From Geitlerinema sp. PCC 7407 (GTDB taxonomy: Bacteria > Cyanobacteriota > Cyanobacteriia > PCC-7407): a DNA stretch of 64,000 bases. Below the pieces are notes generated by a model. It was not told the DNA's origin. It made no database searches and was given only the letters and a program-made list of their open reading frames with translations. Positions 44,676 to 52,659 of the stretch are shown here, one piece after another (position 1 is the first letter of the stretch; the number at the start of each line of letters is the position of its first letter). Location of the stretch: NCBI RefSeq assembly GCF_000317045.1, contig NC_019703.1, positions 2,468,501 to 2,532,500 of the forward strand, given 5' to 3'. The position numbers and the translations under genes were made by a program.

Positions 44676-45389
44676 GTGACGATCGAAGAACTCTTGCAGC
44701 AATACCTTCAAGGCAAACGACGCTTTTGGGGCGCAGCCTTGCGGGAAGCCGAACTGATGAATGTCGCCCTCGGCGGCATCGACCTGAGCTATGGAGACCT
44801 GCGCCACATCCGCATCGGCAAAGCCAACCTCAGCCGCGCCTCTCTCCGCCAAACGGACCTCAGCGAAGCCATTTTGTGGGGGACCGACCTCAGCGAAGCC
44901 GACCTCTACCAGGCCGTGCTGCGCGAAGCCGACCTGACCGGCGCCAAGCTGGTCCAGGCCCGTCTTGATGAGGCTGTCCTGCTCAAGGCCAGTCTGGGCG
45001 GCGCCAACCTCACCCGCGCCAAGCTCGCCCAGGCCATGCTGATCCACGCCGATCTGCGCCCGAGCTCCGATCAGCGCACCGACCTGGGCTGGGCGGACCT
45101 CACCCGCGCCGACCTCAGCTACGCGGACCTGGGAGCCGCCACCCTGCGCCACGCCAACCTCACCCACGCCAAGCTGTGCCGCGCCAACCTCAGCCGGCGA
45201 TCGCAGTGGGGAGACGTCGTCACCGATCTCAGCCACGCCTGCCTGCGTCACGCCGATCTCAGCTACGCGGACCTGCGGGGGGCCGCCCTGCACGAGGCTG
45301 ATCTGCGGGGCGCGGATCTCACCGGCACCCTTCTAGAAGGCGCCGATCTCCAGGGAGCCACAATGCCAGACGGCACCGTACAGGGCTGA
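44676..45389 (+). CDS. Pentapeptide-repeat protein, GTG start
   Basis: A 237-residue protein made almost wholly of A(D/N)LxX pentapeptide units (for example LSYGDLRHIRIGKANLSRASL, ADLTRADLSYADL, ADLRGADLTGTLL), which fold as a right-handed quadrilateral beta-helix. A short N-terminal helix (IEELLQQYLQGKRRFWGAALREAEL) precedes the repeats, a layout frequent in cyanobacterial members. An interruption occurs at about residues 127-134 (RPSSDQRT) and another at 176-186. Some pentapeptide proteins mimic DNA and inhibit gyrase; others, such as HetL, have regulatory roles. None of that is shown here. GTG at 44676 is the only start giving the full N-terminal helix. Confidence 0.9.
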   Translation: MTIEELLQQYLQGKRRFWGAALREAELMNVALGGIDLSYGDLRHIRIGKANLSRASLRQTDLSEAILWGTDLSEADLYQAVLREADLTGAKLVQARLDEAVLLKASLGGANLTRAKLAQAMLIHADLRPSSDQRTDLGWADLTRADLSYADLGAATLRHANLTHAKLCRANLSRRSQWGDVVTDLSHACLRHADLSYADLRGAALHEADLRGADLTGTLLEGADLQGATMPDGTVQG

Positions 45390-45420
45390 ACAACGGTCCT
45401 GAAAAACAGCCCTGCAAGAC

Positions 45421-45450
45421 AAAAACCGGCAGGGATAAGCACCCTGCCGG
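45421..45450 (-). terminator. Intrinsic terminator downstream of phoX
   Basis: Perfect 9-bp stem CCGGCAGGG (45426-45434) and CCCTGCCGG (45442-45450), 7-base loop, followed on the minus strand by TTTTT (45425-45421). It serves the leftward phoX gene about 150 bp upstream. The pentapeptide gene converges on it. Confidence 0.85.
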
Positions 45451-45466
45451 ACTCTGAAGCTGAGGA

Positions 45467-45502
45467 TTGTTGCGATCGCAACAACTGCGCGATCGCGCAG
45501 TT
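45467..45502. repeat. Two adjoining HIP1-centred perfect palindromes
   Basis: TTGTTGCGATCGCAACAA (45467-45484) and AACTGCGCGATCGCGCAGTT (45483-45502) share two bases. Each extends the GCGATCGC octamer by five or six complementary bases on both sides. They lie between convergent genes. Confidence 0.85.
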
Positions 45503-45542
45503 AAAGATCAACCATTCAAGATCAAGCGTTCAAGATCAATCT
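45501..45542. repeat. Three tandem 14-bp units with core AAGATCA
   Basis: TTAAAGATCAACCA, TTCAAGATCAAGCG and TTCAAGATCAATCT follow one another with exact 14-bp spacing. They begin where the second HIP1 palindrome ends. Such iterons can be protein-binding sites; none is known to me for this sequence. Confidence 0.75.
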
Positions 45543-45598
45543 TTACGGTTGCAAGATCCAATACTGTTGGAAGCGCTGAAACTTCAGCGATCGAGCGC

Positions 45599-46909
45599 TT
45601 AGCCGCGCTGCGTCGACCAGGGACCCCAGATCGCGAAGGTAATTCCAGGATTTTGAATGTTCACAAACATGGTGCGGCCCGAGGGCGAGAAGCAAACGCC
45701 AGCCACCTCTGAGTCGTTGATGGCGTTGCGGGCAAAGGGGTAAAGCTCGCCCCGAGCATTGACGCCGACCACGTAGTTCGAGCCGTCGCCGTCTTCGCAC
45801 AGGAAGACATCGCCGAAGGGAGACACGATCACGTTGTCGGGGTTTTCCAGCACCGAGGCGTCGTTGGGCTCCGCGAAGAGCTCCAGATAGCCGCCTTCCT
45901 GGGCGATCCGTCCGGGAATATAGCGCCACACCTGGCCCTTGCCCAGCGGTCCACCGCTGGTGCAGGCAAAGTAGATTTCACCGTTGCCGTAGGCGATGCC
46001 CTCACCGCGAGCAAAGGTGGCTGCTCCTTTGGAGATGCCTTCGTAGCGGACGGTGTCCTGAGCGGGGTCGACTTCGTCGATGCGCACCCACTCGACGGGC
46101 AGGCGCTGGCCGATGCTGAAGCCGCGAGCGGTGTTGACGCTGCCGCTGCCTTGGATCTTGAGGGCTTCGAGGACGCCGCCTTCGGTCAGGACGCTGGACC
46201 GGTTGGGCAAGAAGCGATAGAACAGGCTGTCGCCCCGGTCTTCGGTTTGGTAAATGATGCCGGTGCGAGGATCCACGGCGATCGCCTCGTGGTTGAAGCG
46301 GCCCATGGCCACCAGGGGCACCGGGGTTACCGGACCGGTCGCCGTTGCCGGAACTTCAAAGTTGTAGCCGTGGCGCTTGGTGACGCGGGGGTTGGTTTGG
46401 GGGGTGGAAACGTCTTCTTCGCAGCTAATCCAGCTTCCCCAGGGAGTAGCGCCGCCAGCGCAGTTGCGGAAGGTCCCGGCCAAGGAGACATAGTGGCGCA
46501 CCAGTTCCCGGTTCGGGCCGACCACGAGGGTGGTCGTACCGCCCATACAGGCCGGGTCGTATTGGTTGGTCGCGATCACAGGGGCGCTGGCGCTGGTGCC
46601 CAGCTCGTGGTTGCGCACCAGGATCGTGTTGCCCTGAGAGCCTTCGAAAGCCGCCATACCGTCGTGGTTGCTGGGCGCTGGCGTGCCGTCACTCATCAGA
46701 TCTTTAGTGCGAGAGAAGGCGCGATACTGAAATCCCCGTGGCAGCTCGAGCAGGCCCTTAGGATCGGGCTGTAGGGGACCATAGCCAGCGCCCCGCGTGG
46801 GAAGGCCCTGGGCTTCCCGGGCGTAGAGCTTGCGGAGAGGATCGGCAAGGATCACAGAAGCGGTGGTGGCACCGGCGATCGCAAAGAAGCGGCGACGAGA
46901 AAAAGACAT
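45599..46909 (-). CDS. phoX: PhoX-family (DUF839) alkaline phosphatase
   Basis: A 436-residue exported protein with a twin-arginine signal (MSFSRRRFFAIAGATTASVILADPL), as expected for PhoX, which folds in the cytoplasm with its Ca/Fe cofactor. Family features: PSNHDGMAAFEGSQGNTILVRNHELG, CMGGTTTLVVGPNRELVRHYVSLAGTFRNCAGGATPWGSWISCEED, FNHEAIAVDPRTG, YQTEDRGDSLFYRF, ARGEGIAYGNGEIYFACTSGG and the LENPDNVIVSPFGDVFLCEDG segment. PhoX hydrolyses phosphomonoesters in the periplasm under phosphate starvation. It has its own terminator at 45421. Upstream, an 11-bp periodic pattern of TTAA-like half-sites (47003-47046) may be a Pho box. Confidence 0.92.
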   Translation of the reverse strand: MSFSRRRFFAIAGATTASVILADPLRKLYAREAQGLPTRGAGYGPLQPDPKGLLELPRGFQYRAFSRTKDLMSDGTPAPSNHDGMAAFEGSQGNTILVRNHELGTSASAPVIATNQYDPACMGGTTTLVVGPNRELVRHYVSLAGTFRNCAGGATPWGSWISCEEDVSTPQTNPRVTKRHGYNFEVPATATGPVTPVPLVAMGRFNHEAIAVDPRTGIIYQTEDRGDSLFYRFLPNRSSVLTEGGVLEALKIQGSGSVNTARGFSIGQRLPVEWVRIDEVDPAQDTVRYEGISKGAATFARGEGIAYGNGEIYFACTSGGPLGKGQVWRYIPGRIAQEGGYLELFAEPNDASVLENPDNVIVSPFGDVFLCEDGDGSNYVVGVNARGELYPFARNAINDSEVAGVCFSPSGRTMFVNIQNPGITFAIWGPWSTQRG

Positions 46910-47002
46910 GGTTCTCTGGACTCACTAGACTCACAAGGATCGGCGTCTTCGCTGCTGACAAAAGCCGAGCAAGACGTTTCCCAAGGGCTCAGCCTAGAAG
47001 AC

Positions 47003-47046
47003 AGAGATCAAGTCCAGAACAACGTTTGTTTAACAATTCATTAAAG
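47003..47046 (-). promoter_or_regulatory. Possible Pho-box-like array upstream of phoX
   Basis: On the minus strand, CTTTAAT, TGTTAAAC, CGTTGTTC and ACTTGATC recur at 11-bp spacing about 95-135 bp ahead of the phoX start. Cyanobacterial SphR sites are reported as CTTAACCT-like repeats at this period. The matches are loose, so this is a weak call resting mainly on the gene downstream. Confidence 0.25.
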
Positions 47047-47136
47047 ATTAATCTGGTTTTCAACGAAAAACGTAAACTTACCATTTTTTAATCCGTCTTT
47101 AATAAAGGGTTCGGCGGGCGAGTTTGGCAGCCAAAC

Positions 47137-47167
47137 ACAAAAACCCCCAGCAGATCGCTAGAGGTTT
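47137..47167 (-). terminator. Intrinsic terminator of the DJ-1/PfpI gene
   Basis: Read on the minus strand, AACCTCTAGC (from 47166) pairs with GCTGGGGGTT (to 47142) using two G-U pairs across a 5-base loop, and is followed by a T-run from 47143. It lies about 30 bp past the stop codon at 47198. A second small inverted repeat, GTTTGGC/GCCAAAC, sits just beyond (47122-47136). Confidence 0.65.
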
Positions 47168-47197
47168 CGGCTCCGATTTCACTGGCAAAGGCGATCG

Positions 47198-47794
47198 CTA
47201 GACCTGAGCTGCCGCCAGATGCTCGACTTTGGTGCCCATCACCTGCAAAAACTCCGCTAGCCAGCGCGGATGGGCCGGCCAAGCCGGAGCCGTCACCAAG
47301 TTGCCATCGGCGATCGCCTCCGTCACCGGAATATCCACATATTCTCCGCCCGCCGCCTTCACCTCCGGCGCACAGGCCGGATAGGCCGAGCAGCGCTTGC
47401 CCCGCAGCACATCCGCCGCCGCCAGCAGCTGGGCCCCGTGGCAGATGGACGCGATCGGCTTATTCGCCTGGGCAAAATGCTGCACGATGGCGATCACCGC
47501 TCCATTCAGGCGGATATACTCGGGCGCCCGTCCTCCCGGAATCACCAAAGCGTCATAGTCTGCGGCCGAGATCTCTGCAAAGGTCGCGTTCAAGGTGAAG
47601 TTGTGGCCCGGCTTCTCGCTGTAGGTCTGATCTCCTTCGAAGTCATGGACCGCCGTCCGCACAAACTGCCCCGATCGCTTGTCTGGACAGACCGCATGGA
47701 CCGTATAACCCACCATTTGCAGCGCCTGGAAGGGGACCATCACCTCATAGTCTTCGACGAAGTCACCCACCAACATCAAAATTTTCTTCGCCAT
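47198..47794 (-). CDS. DJ-1/PfpI family protein
   Basis: A 198-residue member of the PfpI/DJ-1 class I glutamine-amidotransferase-like superfamily. The nucleophile elbow is SICHGAQLL with Cys118 and adjacent His119, and the acidic partner region is [10 protein letters not shown] near the N-terminus (residues 10-19). [15 protein letters not shown] is the usual strand-turn. Members are variously proteases, chaperones or glyoxalase-type deglycases; the sequence does not choose between them. The gene sits alone, leftward, with its own terminator. No signal peptide is present. Confidence 0.9.
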   Translation of the reverse strand: MAKKILMLVGDFVEDYEVMVPFQALQMVGYTVHAVCPDKRSGQFVRTAVHDFEGDQTYSEKPGHNFTLNATFAEISAADYDALVIPGGRAPEYIRLNGAVIAIVQHFAQANKPIASICHGAQLLAAADVLRGKRCSAYPACAPEVKAAGGEYVDIPVTEAIADGNLVTAPAWPAHPRWLAEFLQVMGTKVEHLAAAQV

Positions 47795-47904
47795 AGCATT
47801 TCCTCAAATCATGACCTCAAATACGAGGTGCGAATGTGCAACTACGAGCCCTTTTTTCAGAGTACCGAGGGAAATTTCGCGCAGGGCGATCGCGTTTCAG
47901 AACT

Positions 47905-48420
47905 TTAAGAAAGTTCCTCCGACAGAGCCTCTCTCTCGGGCAAAAATGTCCAGTTCGCAAAGGTCGCAGCCTGCCCGAGGCGATCGCCCCCTTCGTCCAC
48001 CACATTCCAAATCAGCACTCGCTCAATCCCAAAGCGCCGCCCCGTCCGGGTAACGCGAATGCCCCGATAGTTCTCAAAAAAGCCCTGCTTTTGGCACGCC
48101 TCCAGCATCTGCTGGCGCTCGGCTCGGCGATCGGGCTCGACGCTTTGATTTGACGGCATCTGCACAAAGTCCTCCCAAGGGACTTCCCACAAATCCAGAG
48201 CCGTTTGATTGCCGTAGTTAAAAATCGGGCTGGCCTGGGTCCCGTGGGAAACCACCACAAAGGGAGCCAAAAAAAGCGCCTGGGACTGGGCGATCGCGTC
48301 TTTTTGGGGAGCCATTAGATCTCGGCCCACCCAGCGCCGATAGCTCCGCAGCAGGTGCTCAGTCCACGCCACCACCTCAGGATGGCTCCAAATTGCCTCA
48401 GCGTCAGGCTTCAGCGTCAT
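47905..48420 (-). CDS. MEKHLA-domain protein
   Basis: About 171 residues. It resembles the MEKHLA domain, a PAS-related fold found in plant HD-ZIP III regulators and as stand-alone proteins in cyanobacteria: FNYGNQTALDLWEVPWEDFVQMPSNQSVEPDRRAERQQML, then FFENYRGIRVTRTGRRFGIERVLIWNVVDEGGDRLGQAATFANW. The function of free-standing MEKHLA proteins is unknown. I take the ATG at 48420 (MTLKPDAEAIW) as the start; in-frame ATGs at 48435 and 48453 would add 5 or 11 residues. It is divergent from the alpha/beta hydrolase gene 51 bp away, so the promoters must overlap. Confidence 0.83.
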   Translation of the reverse strand: MTLKPDAEAIWSHPEVVAWTEHLLRSYRRWVGRDLMAPQKDAIAQSQALFLAPFVVVSHGTQASPIFNYGNQTALDLWEVPWEDFVQMPSNQSVEPDRRAERQQMLEACQKQGFFENYRGIRVTRTGRRFGIERVLIWNVVDEGGDRLGQAATFANWTFLPEREALSEELS

Positions 48421-48471
48421 AGCTTTCCCACTCATAATGATTAAACAAGACAAAAGTTTTCATAGAACACT

Positions 48472-49365
48472 ATGACCGCCGTATCAACCGTCCTCTCAGC
48501 ATCCATCGAAAAACACGACTGGCTCTGGAACGGCCACCGCATCAAGTACACCATCCAGGGGGAAGGGAGTCCGCTGGTGCTGGTCCACGGCTTTGGCGCC
48601 TCCATCGGCCACTGGCGAAAGAATATCCCGGTGCTCGCAGAGCGGGGATATCGCGTCTATGCCCTGGATCTGCTGGGGTTCGGTGACTCTGCCAAGCCTC
48701 CCGAGGCCTACTCCCTTGACCTGTGGCGATCGCTGCTCTATGACTTCTGGACCGAGCACATCCAGGCTCCCACGGTCTTTATTGGCAACTCTATCGGCGC
48801 CCTCTTGAGCTTGATGATGGTGGTCGAGCATCCCGAGACCGCCACCGGCGGGGTCCTGCTCAACTGCGCTGGCGGTCTCAATCACCGCCCCGAAGAGCTG
48901 AGCCTGCCGCTGCGGGCCATCATGGGCAGCTTCGCAGGCCTCGTCAACTCAGAAGCCATTGGTCCCTTTTTGTTCAATCAAGTTCGCAAAAAGCACCGCA
49001 TCCGCAACACGCTGCGCCAGGTCTACCGCAACCCCAGCGCCATCACCGACGAGCTCGTCGATCTGCTCTACGAGCCCTCCTGTCACGACGGCGCCCAAAA
49101 AGTCTTTGCGTCTATCTTGGCAGCGCCGCCCGGCCCCCGCCCCGAAGATCTCTTGCCCAAGGCCGAGCGCCCTCTGCTGGTGCTGTGGGGAGAAGATGAT
49201 CCCTGGACGCCCATCAAGCGAGGCCGCATCTACGAGGAATTTGTGGGCGATCGCGATCTGCTGCGGTTCGTGGCGCTGCCCAAAACCGGCCACTGTCCCC
49301 ACGACGAGCGCCCCGAGATCGTCAATCCTCTCATTCTCGATTGGCTCGCCACCATCTCTCACTAG
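48472..49365 (+). CDS. Alpha/beta hydrolase
   Basis: A 297-residue alpha/beta-fold hydrolase. The oxyanion motif VLVHGFGAS is at about 37-45, the nucleophile Ser107 lies in IGNSIGALLS, the acid in LVLWGEDDPWTP and the catalytic His in LPKTGHCPHDE. The KPPEAYSLDLW cap region and overall length match the cyanobacterial/plastid hydrolases related to pheophytinase and chlorophyll dephytylase, but that similarity is from memory and the substrate is open. It shares a very short divergent control region with the MEKHLA gene and ends at a bidirectional HIP1-centred terminator. Confidence 0.87.
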   Translation: MTAVSTVLSASIEKHDWLWNGHRIKYTIQGEGSPLVLVHGFGASIGHWRKNIPVLAERGYRVYALDLLGFGDSAKPPEAYSLDLWRSLLYDFWTEHIQAPTVFIGNSIGALLSLMMVVEHPETATGGVLLNCAGGLNHRPEELSLPLRAIMGSFAGLVNSEAIGPFLFNQVRKKHRIRNTLRQVYRNPSAITDELVDLLYEPSCHDGAQKVFASILAAPPGPRPEDLLPKAERPLLVLWGEDDPWTPIKRGRIYEEFVGDRDLLRFVALPKTGHCPHDERPEIVNPLILDWLATISH

Positions 49366-49400
49366 TCCGAGATCTGGCCAGATCTCTCCTCTTCTATACA

Positions 49401-49424
49401 AAAGGGGCGCGATCGCGCCCCTTT
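49401..49424. terminator. Bidirectional HIP1-centred terminator
   Basis: A perfect 24-bp palindrome, AAAGGGG-CGCGATCGCG-CCCCTTT, between the convergent hydrolase and cynS genes. It lies 35 bp past one stop and 63 bp past the other. T-runs are short on each side (TTTCTT on the plus strand, TTTTG on the minus). Confidence 0.8.
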
Positions 49425-49487
49425 CTTGATATCAAGTTAGTGCCACAGAAGGGTTAGAGAGTCGGGTTAAATTCCCAAAAATCCCTC

Positions 49488-49931
49488 TTACCACTTCTTG
49501 TAAGGCAAGAACTTGCCGCACATGGTTACCTTCACGCGATCGCCCTTGGGATCTTCTTCTTTCTCGATATCCAAGGTGAAGTCGATCGCGCTCATAATGC
49601 CATCGCCAAACTTTTCGTGGATTACCGCCTTCATCGGCATGCCATAGACCTGCATGATTTCATAAAAGCGATAGATCAGCGGATCTGTCGGAATCACCGG
49701 ATCGAGCGAGCCCTTCACTGGGAAATCCGTCAGCGCGATCGCCACCTCTGGCCCCAGTCCCAGCGCCTCTACGATCTTCTGCGCTTCTTCTTCCGAGGCG
49801 CTGGCCTGACGATAGATTACCGACGCGATCCACACCTCATCTCGACCGAGAATCTGCTCAAGATCGGCAAAAGTCATATCCTTTGCTTTCTTAGCCGCTA
49901 GCAGCTTCTCGGTAATTTCAGGAATAGACAT
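49488..49931 (-). CDS. cynS: Cyanate hydratase (cyanase)
   Basis: A 147-residue enzyme converting cyanate plus bicarbonate to ammonia and CO2. Start at the ATG at 49931 ([21 protein letters not shown]), preceded by GAGGAG seven bases upstream; the open frame continues 11 codons further without support. The N-terminal helix-turn-helix-like domain (about 10-75) and the C-terminal catalytic domain are complete. Active-site Arg88, Glu91 and Ser114 ([19 protein letters not shown]) have the same spacing as Arg96, Glu99 and Ser122 of E. coli CynS. It stands alone, and the upstream region carries an excellent NtcA-type promoter, so nitrogen control is expected. Confidence 0.97.
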   Translation of the reverse strand: MSIPEITEKLLAAKKAKDMTFADLEQILGRDEVWIASVIYRQASASEEEAQKIVEALGLGPEVAIALTDFPVKGSLDPVIPTDPLIYRFYEIMQVYGMPMKAVIHEKFGDGIMSAIDFTLDIEKEEDPKGDRVKVTMCGKFLPYKKW

Positions 49932-49964
49932 CAAATACTCCTCACCAACGCTTCTAATTGCCAA

Positions 49965-50602
49965 CCCAAGACTGCCATCATACCTTCTCTATTTGTCAGC
50001 TCTTGCTCAAACCACGCAAACTCTGCTCATAAATTCAGAAAAAATCCGTGGAAAATCATTAGAGCGGTTTTACGAGAGTTCTTTTGTATAGATTCATACA
50101 GATTTTTGAGCGATCGAGGGCTGGTCGTTATTTCTTGCAGTTTAGCATTAGTCATGTTTTGCAAGAATGACGTTGACTTACCAGCCATCCACAAAACAAT
50201 TCAAAGGAATAGTTCAAAAATCAAAAACATCTCTCAAAGCAGCATTACGGTTTCATCGCCTCTTAGACTCGTTTTCATAAGAAGATACAATATAATTACA
50301 GCTCATATTTTCTGTTCTGATCAGATAACTTCTTCAAAGATCAGAATCCATTCAGTGAACTCTTAATATAAACAAAGTCATTTTTCGATCTCTTAGAAGC
50401 TTCGAGATTGACTCTCCTTAATCTTCTTAATATCATCATAGATACTGCAAGGAGATCGGACTCGAAATAAGTCTCTTTATGGACTCTCTCTTAATATATT
50501 AAAAATACAGATAACATCCACGGACAGTGTCAAACAAGATATCATTCAGCATTTTAATGATTTGACTTAGAAATCAAAAAACCAGAATATCTCTCCAAGA
50601 AA
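49965..50602. other. AT-rich 638-bp island between cynS and the amine oxidase
   Basis: Much lower in G+C than its surroundings: the 60-base lines starting at 50161 and 50281 count 37% and 28%. No HIP1 octamer appears. An 86-codon frame (50106-50366, plus strand) exists, but it has no ribosome site or recognisable features. The cynS promoter occupies its left end. It may be a remnant of inserted DNA. Confidence 0.6.
50058..50099 (-). promoter_or_regulatory. NtcA-activated promoter of cynS
   Basis: GTA-N8-TAC (50086-50099; GTATAGATTCATAC on the plus strand, palindromic at its ends) is followed on the minus strand, exactly 22 bases later, by TCTAAT (50063-50058), five of six to TATAAT. This is the arrangement of class II NtcA-dependent cyanobacterial promoters. 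A start near 50051 would leave a leader of about 120 bases. Confidence 0.8.
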
Positions 50603-51889
50603 ATGCGTGAAACCATCATCGTAGTCGGGGCAGGCATCGCCGGTTTGGCCGCAGCCCGCCATCTCCAAGATCAAGGGCAATCGGTCATTGTTTTAGAGGC
50701 GCGCGATCGCGTGGGAGGACGCATTTTCACGAGCCGGTATTGGCCAGGGGCACCGGTAGAGCTAGGGGCTGTCTGGATCCACGGCGCCAAAGACAATCCC
50801 CTAACAGCGCTGGCCAAGCAGTGGCATCTTGCCACGCAAAAAATAGACGAGGAGCAGCACTGGCTCTACAACACCGACGGCACGCTGATCAGCGATCGCG
50901 ATCATGACGCCCTAGAAGCGAGGTTTGAAGATCTTCTCGAGCTCTGGGAAGCGCGCCAGTACGAGCGATCGCCCGCGATCGCCACGCTGAGTGAGGGTCT
51001 CACCCCAATTCTCCAAAGCTGGCATCTCACCCCCCAGGAGCAGAAGCAGATCAACTATCTCATCCACTCCGAAATCGAGCAGGAATACGGCGCAGATATC
51101 ACCGAGCTCTCTCCCTGGTACTGGGACAGCGGGCGGGAATTTCGCGGCAGCGATCGCTTTTTTCTCCAGGGATATGACGCTCTCTGCGATCGCCTCTCAG
51201 CCGGGTTAGAGATCCATCTCTCTCATCCGGTACGGGAAATCAAAGGCGAGTCTCAGGGCATTAGAGCGATCACCGATCAGGGAGAGTTTGCGGGCGATCG
51301 CGCGGTGGTGACGCTGCCTCTCGGCGTTCTCAAGCGCGGATCGGTGGCCTTCTCGCCGCCCCTGCCGCCGGAGAAGCAGCAGGCGATCGCCAAGCTCGGC
51401 ATGGGCACCCTCAACGCCGTTGCCCTGCGCTTTCCTCAGCGTTTCTGGCCCAAAAAAGCAGAGCTTTTGGGGTATGTCTCTGCGCGCAAAGGGGTTTGGA
51501 GTGAGTTTTATAGCTTTACCCACCACGCCCCCATTCTGCTGGCGTTTAATGCTGGATCGGCGGCCCGGGAGATAGAGCTTTTGCCCGACGGGGAAATTCT
51601 CACCCAGGTGATGCAAACGCTGCGCCAAATTTTTGGTCCCAGCGTTCCCGATCCCGTCGGTTGGCAGATTGCCCGCTGGACCCAGGACCCCTGGAGCTTG
51701 GGCGCCTATTCCTTCATTGCCGCTGGTGCAGCGCCAGCGGACTACGACACGCTAGCAGCGCCCGTGGGCGATCGCCTTTTCTTCGCCGGAGAGGCCACAT
51801 CCGGCGATTTTGCTGCCACCGTGCACGGAGCCTACCTGTCGGGCCTGCGAGAAGGCGATCGCATTTTGGCATTACAGTCTCGCTCTTGA
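50603..51889 (+). CDS. FAD-dependent amine oxidase (polyamine/monoamine oxidase family)
   Basis: A 428-residue flavoprotein. N-terminal IIVVGAGIAGLAAARHLQDQGQSVIVLEARDRVGGR (a region at residues 5-40) is the Rossmann FAD motif plus the GG-R signature. WPGAPVELGAVWIHG, VVTLPLGVLK and the C-terminal RLFFAGEATSGDFAATVHGAYLSGLREGDRI complete the family pattern; the HG of WIHG and GEAT flavin loop match polyamine oxidase/LSD1-type enzymes. No signal peptide or Tat motif is evident, so it is cytoplasmic. The substrate is unproven; polyamines are likeliest. Behind the AT-rich island, no promoter is evident. Confidence 0.88.
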   Translation: MRETIIVVGAGIAGLAAARHLQDQGQSVIVLEARDRVGGRIFTSRYWPGAPVELGAVWIHGAKDNPLTALAKQWHLATQKIDEEQHWLYNTDGTLISDRDHDALEARFEDLLELWEARQYERSPAIATLSEGLTPILQSWHLTPQEQKQINYLIHSEIEQEYGADITELSPWYWDSGREFRGSDRFFLQGYDALCDRLSAGLEIHLSHPVREIKGESQGIRAITDQGEFAGDRAVVTLPLGVLKRGSVAFSPPLPPEKQQAIAKLGMGTLNAVALRFPQRFWPKKAELLGYVSARKGVWSEFYSFTHHAPILLAFNAGSAAREIELLPDGEILTQVMQTLRQIFGPSVPDPVGWQIARWTQDPWSLGAYSFIAAGAAPADYDTLAAPVGDRLFFAGEATSGDFAATVHGAYLSGLREGDRILALQSRS

Positions 51890-52097
51890 GCTTTAGAGTG
51901 AAGACTGAAGAGCGATCGCCCCCGCGACCAGCGTCCTTAACACATCTCAAAGCGAAGCAGGTGCGAGTTGGCAGGCACTACGCTACCCTAGGAGATATGG
52001 AGTTACACTCAGTCCCGGGATTGCCCCCAAAGCGGCGATCGCCCCTTGCAGCCCAGGACCCATCCACAAACCCTATCGAATTCAACAAGAGGACAAG

Positions 52098-52586
52098 ATT
52101 ATCGCTAAGAAACAACTGATTAATCGACAAATCAAATCTCCTCAGGTTCTTTTGATCGATCACGAAAACAACAATCGTGGCCTGACCGATACCCGCGACG
52201 CGCTTCAGCTTGCCGAGGAAGTGGGACTTGATTTGGTCGTCGTCTCAGACGGCAAAGAAGTGCCCGTTGTAAAGATCCTGGACTACGGCAAACATCAATA
52301 TCAACAAAAGAAACGTCAGCGCCAAACCTCGCAGCCCACTGTCAAAGAAGTGAAGCTGCGACCCAACGTCGGTGAATCTGACTATAGCCTTCGCATCAAC
52401 CGGGCTGTGGAGTGGTTGGGCAAAGGCGACTCTGTGAAATTCCAGATTCGTCTGCGAGGCCGCGAGCACCAGCACCGCGATCGCGCAGCCGAGCTGCTCG
52501 ACCGGGTGGTGGCCGACCTCGGTCCCGCCGGCAAGGTGCAATCTCTTGATAAACGCGCTCTGATTGTGCAAGTGACTCCCGGCTAA
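52098..52586 (+). CDS. infC: Translation initiation factor IF-3, apparent ATT start
   Basis: A 162-residue IF-3, which binds the 30S subunit and checks initiator tRNA pairing. Conserved segments: LINRQIKSPQVLLIDHENNNRGL (N-domain), ALQLAEEVGLDLVVVSD, VPVVKILDYGKHQYQQKK linker, and C-domain VKEVKLRPNVGESDYSLRINRAVEWLGKGDSVKFQIRLRGREHQH. No ATG, GTG or TTG precedes the conserved N-domain in frame; the first TTG (52152) would delete it. ATT at 52098 has AAGAGGA just upstream with five bases from GAGG, and gives an N-terminus of normal length. AUU is the classical self-regulatory start codon of infC in enterobacteria. A terminator follows at 52660. The usual rpmI-rplT neighbours are absent. Confidence 0.9.
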   Translation: MIAKKQLINRQIKSPQVLLIDHENNNRGLTDTRDALQLAEEVGLDLVVVSDGKEVPVVKILDYGKHQYQQKKRQRQTSQPTVKEVKLRPNVGESDYSLRINRAVEWLGKGDSVKFQIRLRGREHQHRDRAAELLDRVVADLGPAGKVQSLDKRALIVQVTPG

Positions 52587-52659
52587 CGAGTCCGCACCCA
52601 GGGATCGATCCGGTCATCTTGCACAAAGAGTCCAGGCGATCGATCCCTGCGCTCCTAGC

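Noticed and set aside
50106-50366. 86-codon frame in the AT-rich island
   Set aside because: No ribosome site, no domain or membrane pattern, and AT-rich DNA with odd codon use. It could be a remnant but is not supportable as a gene.
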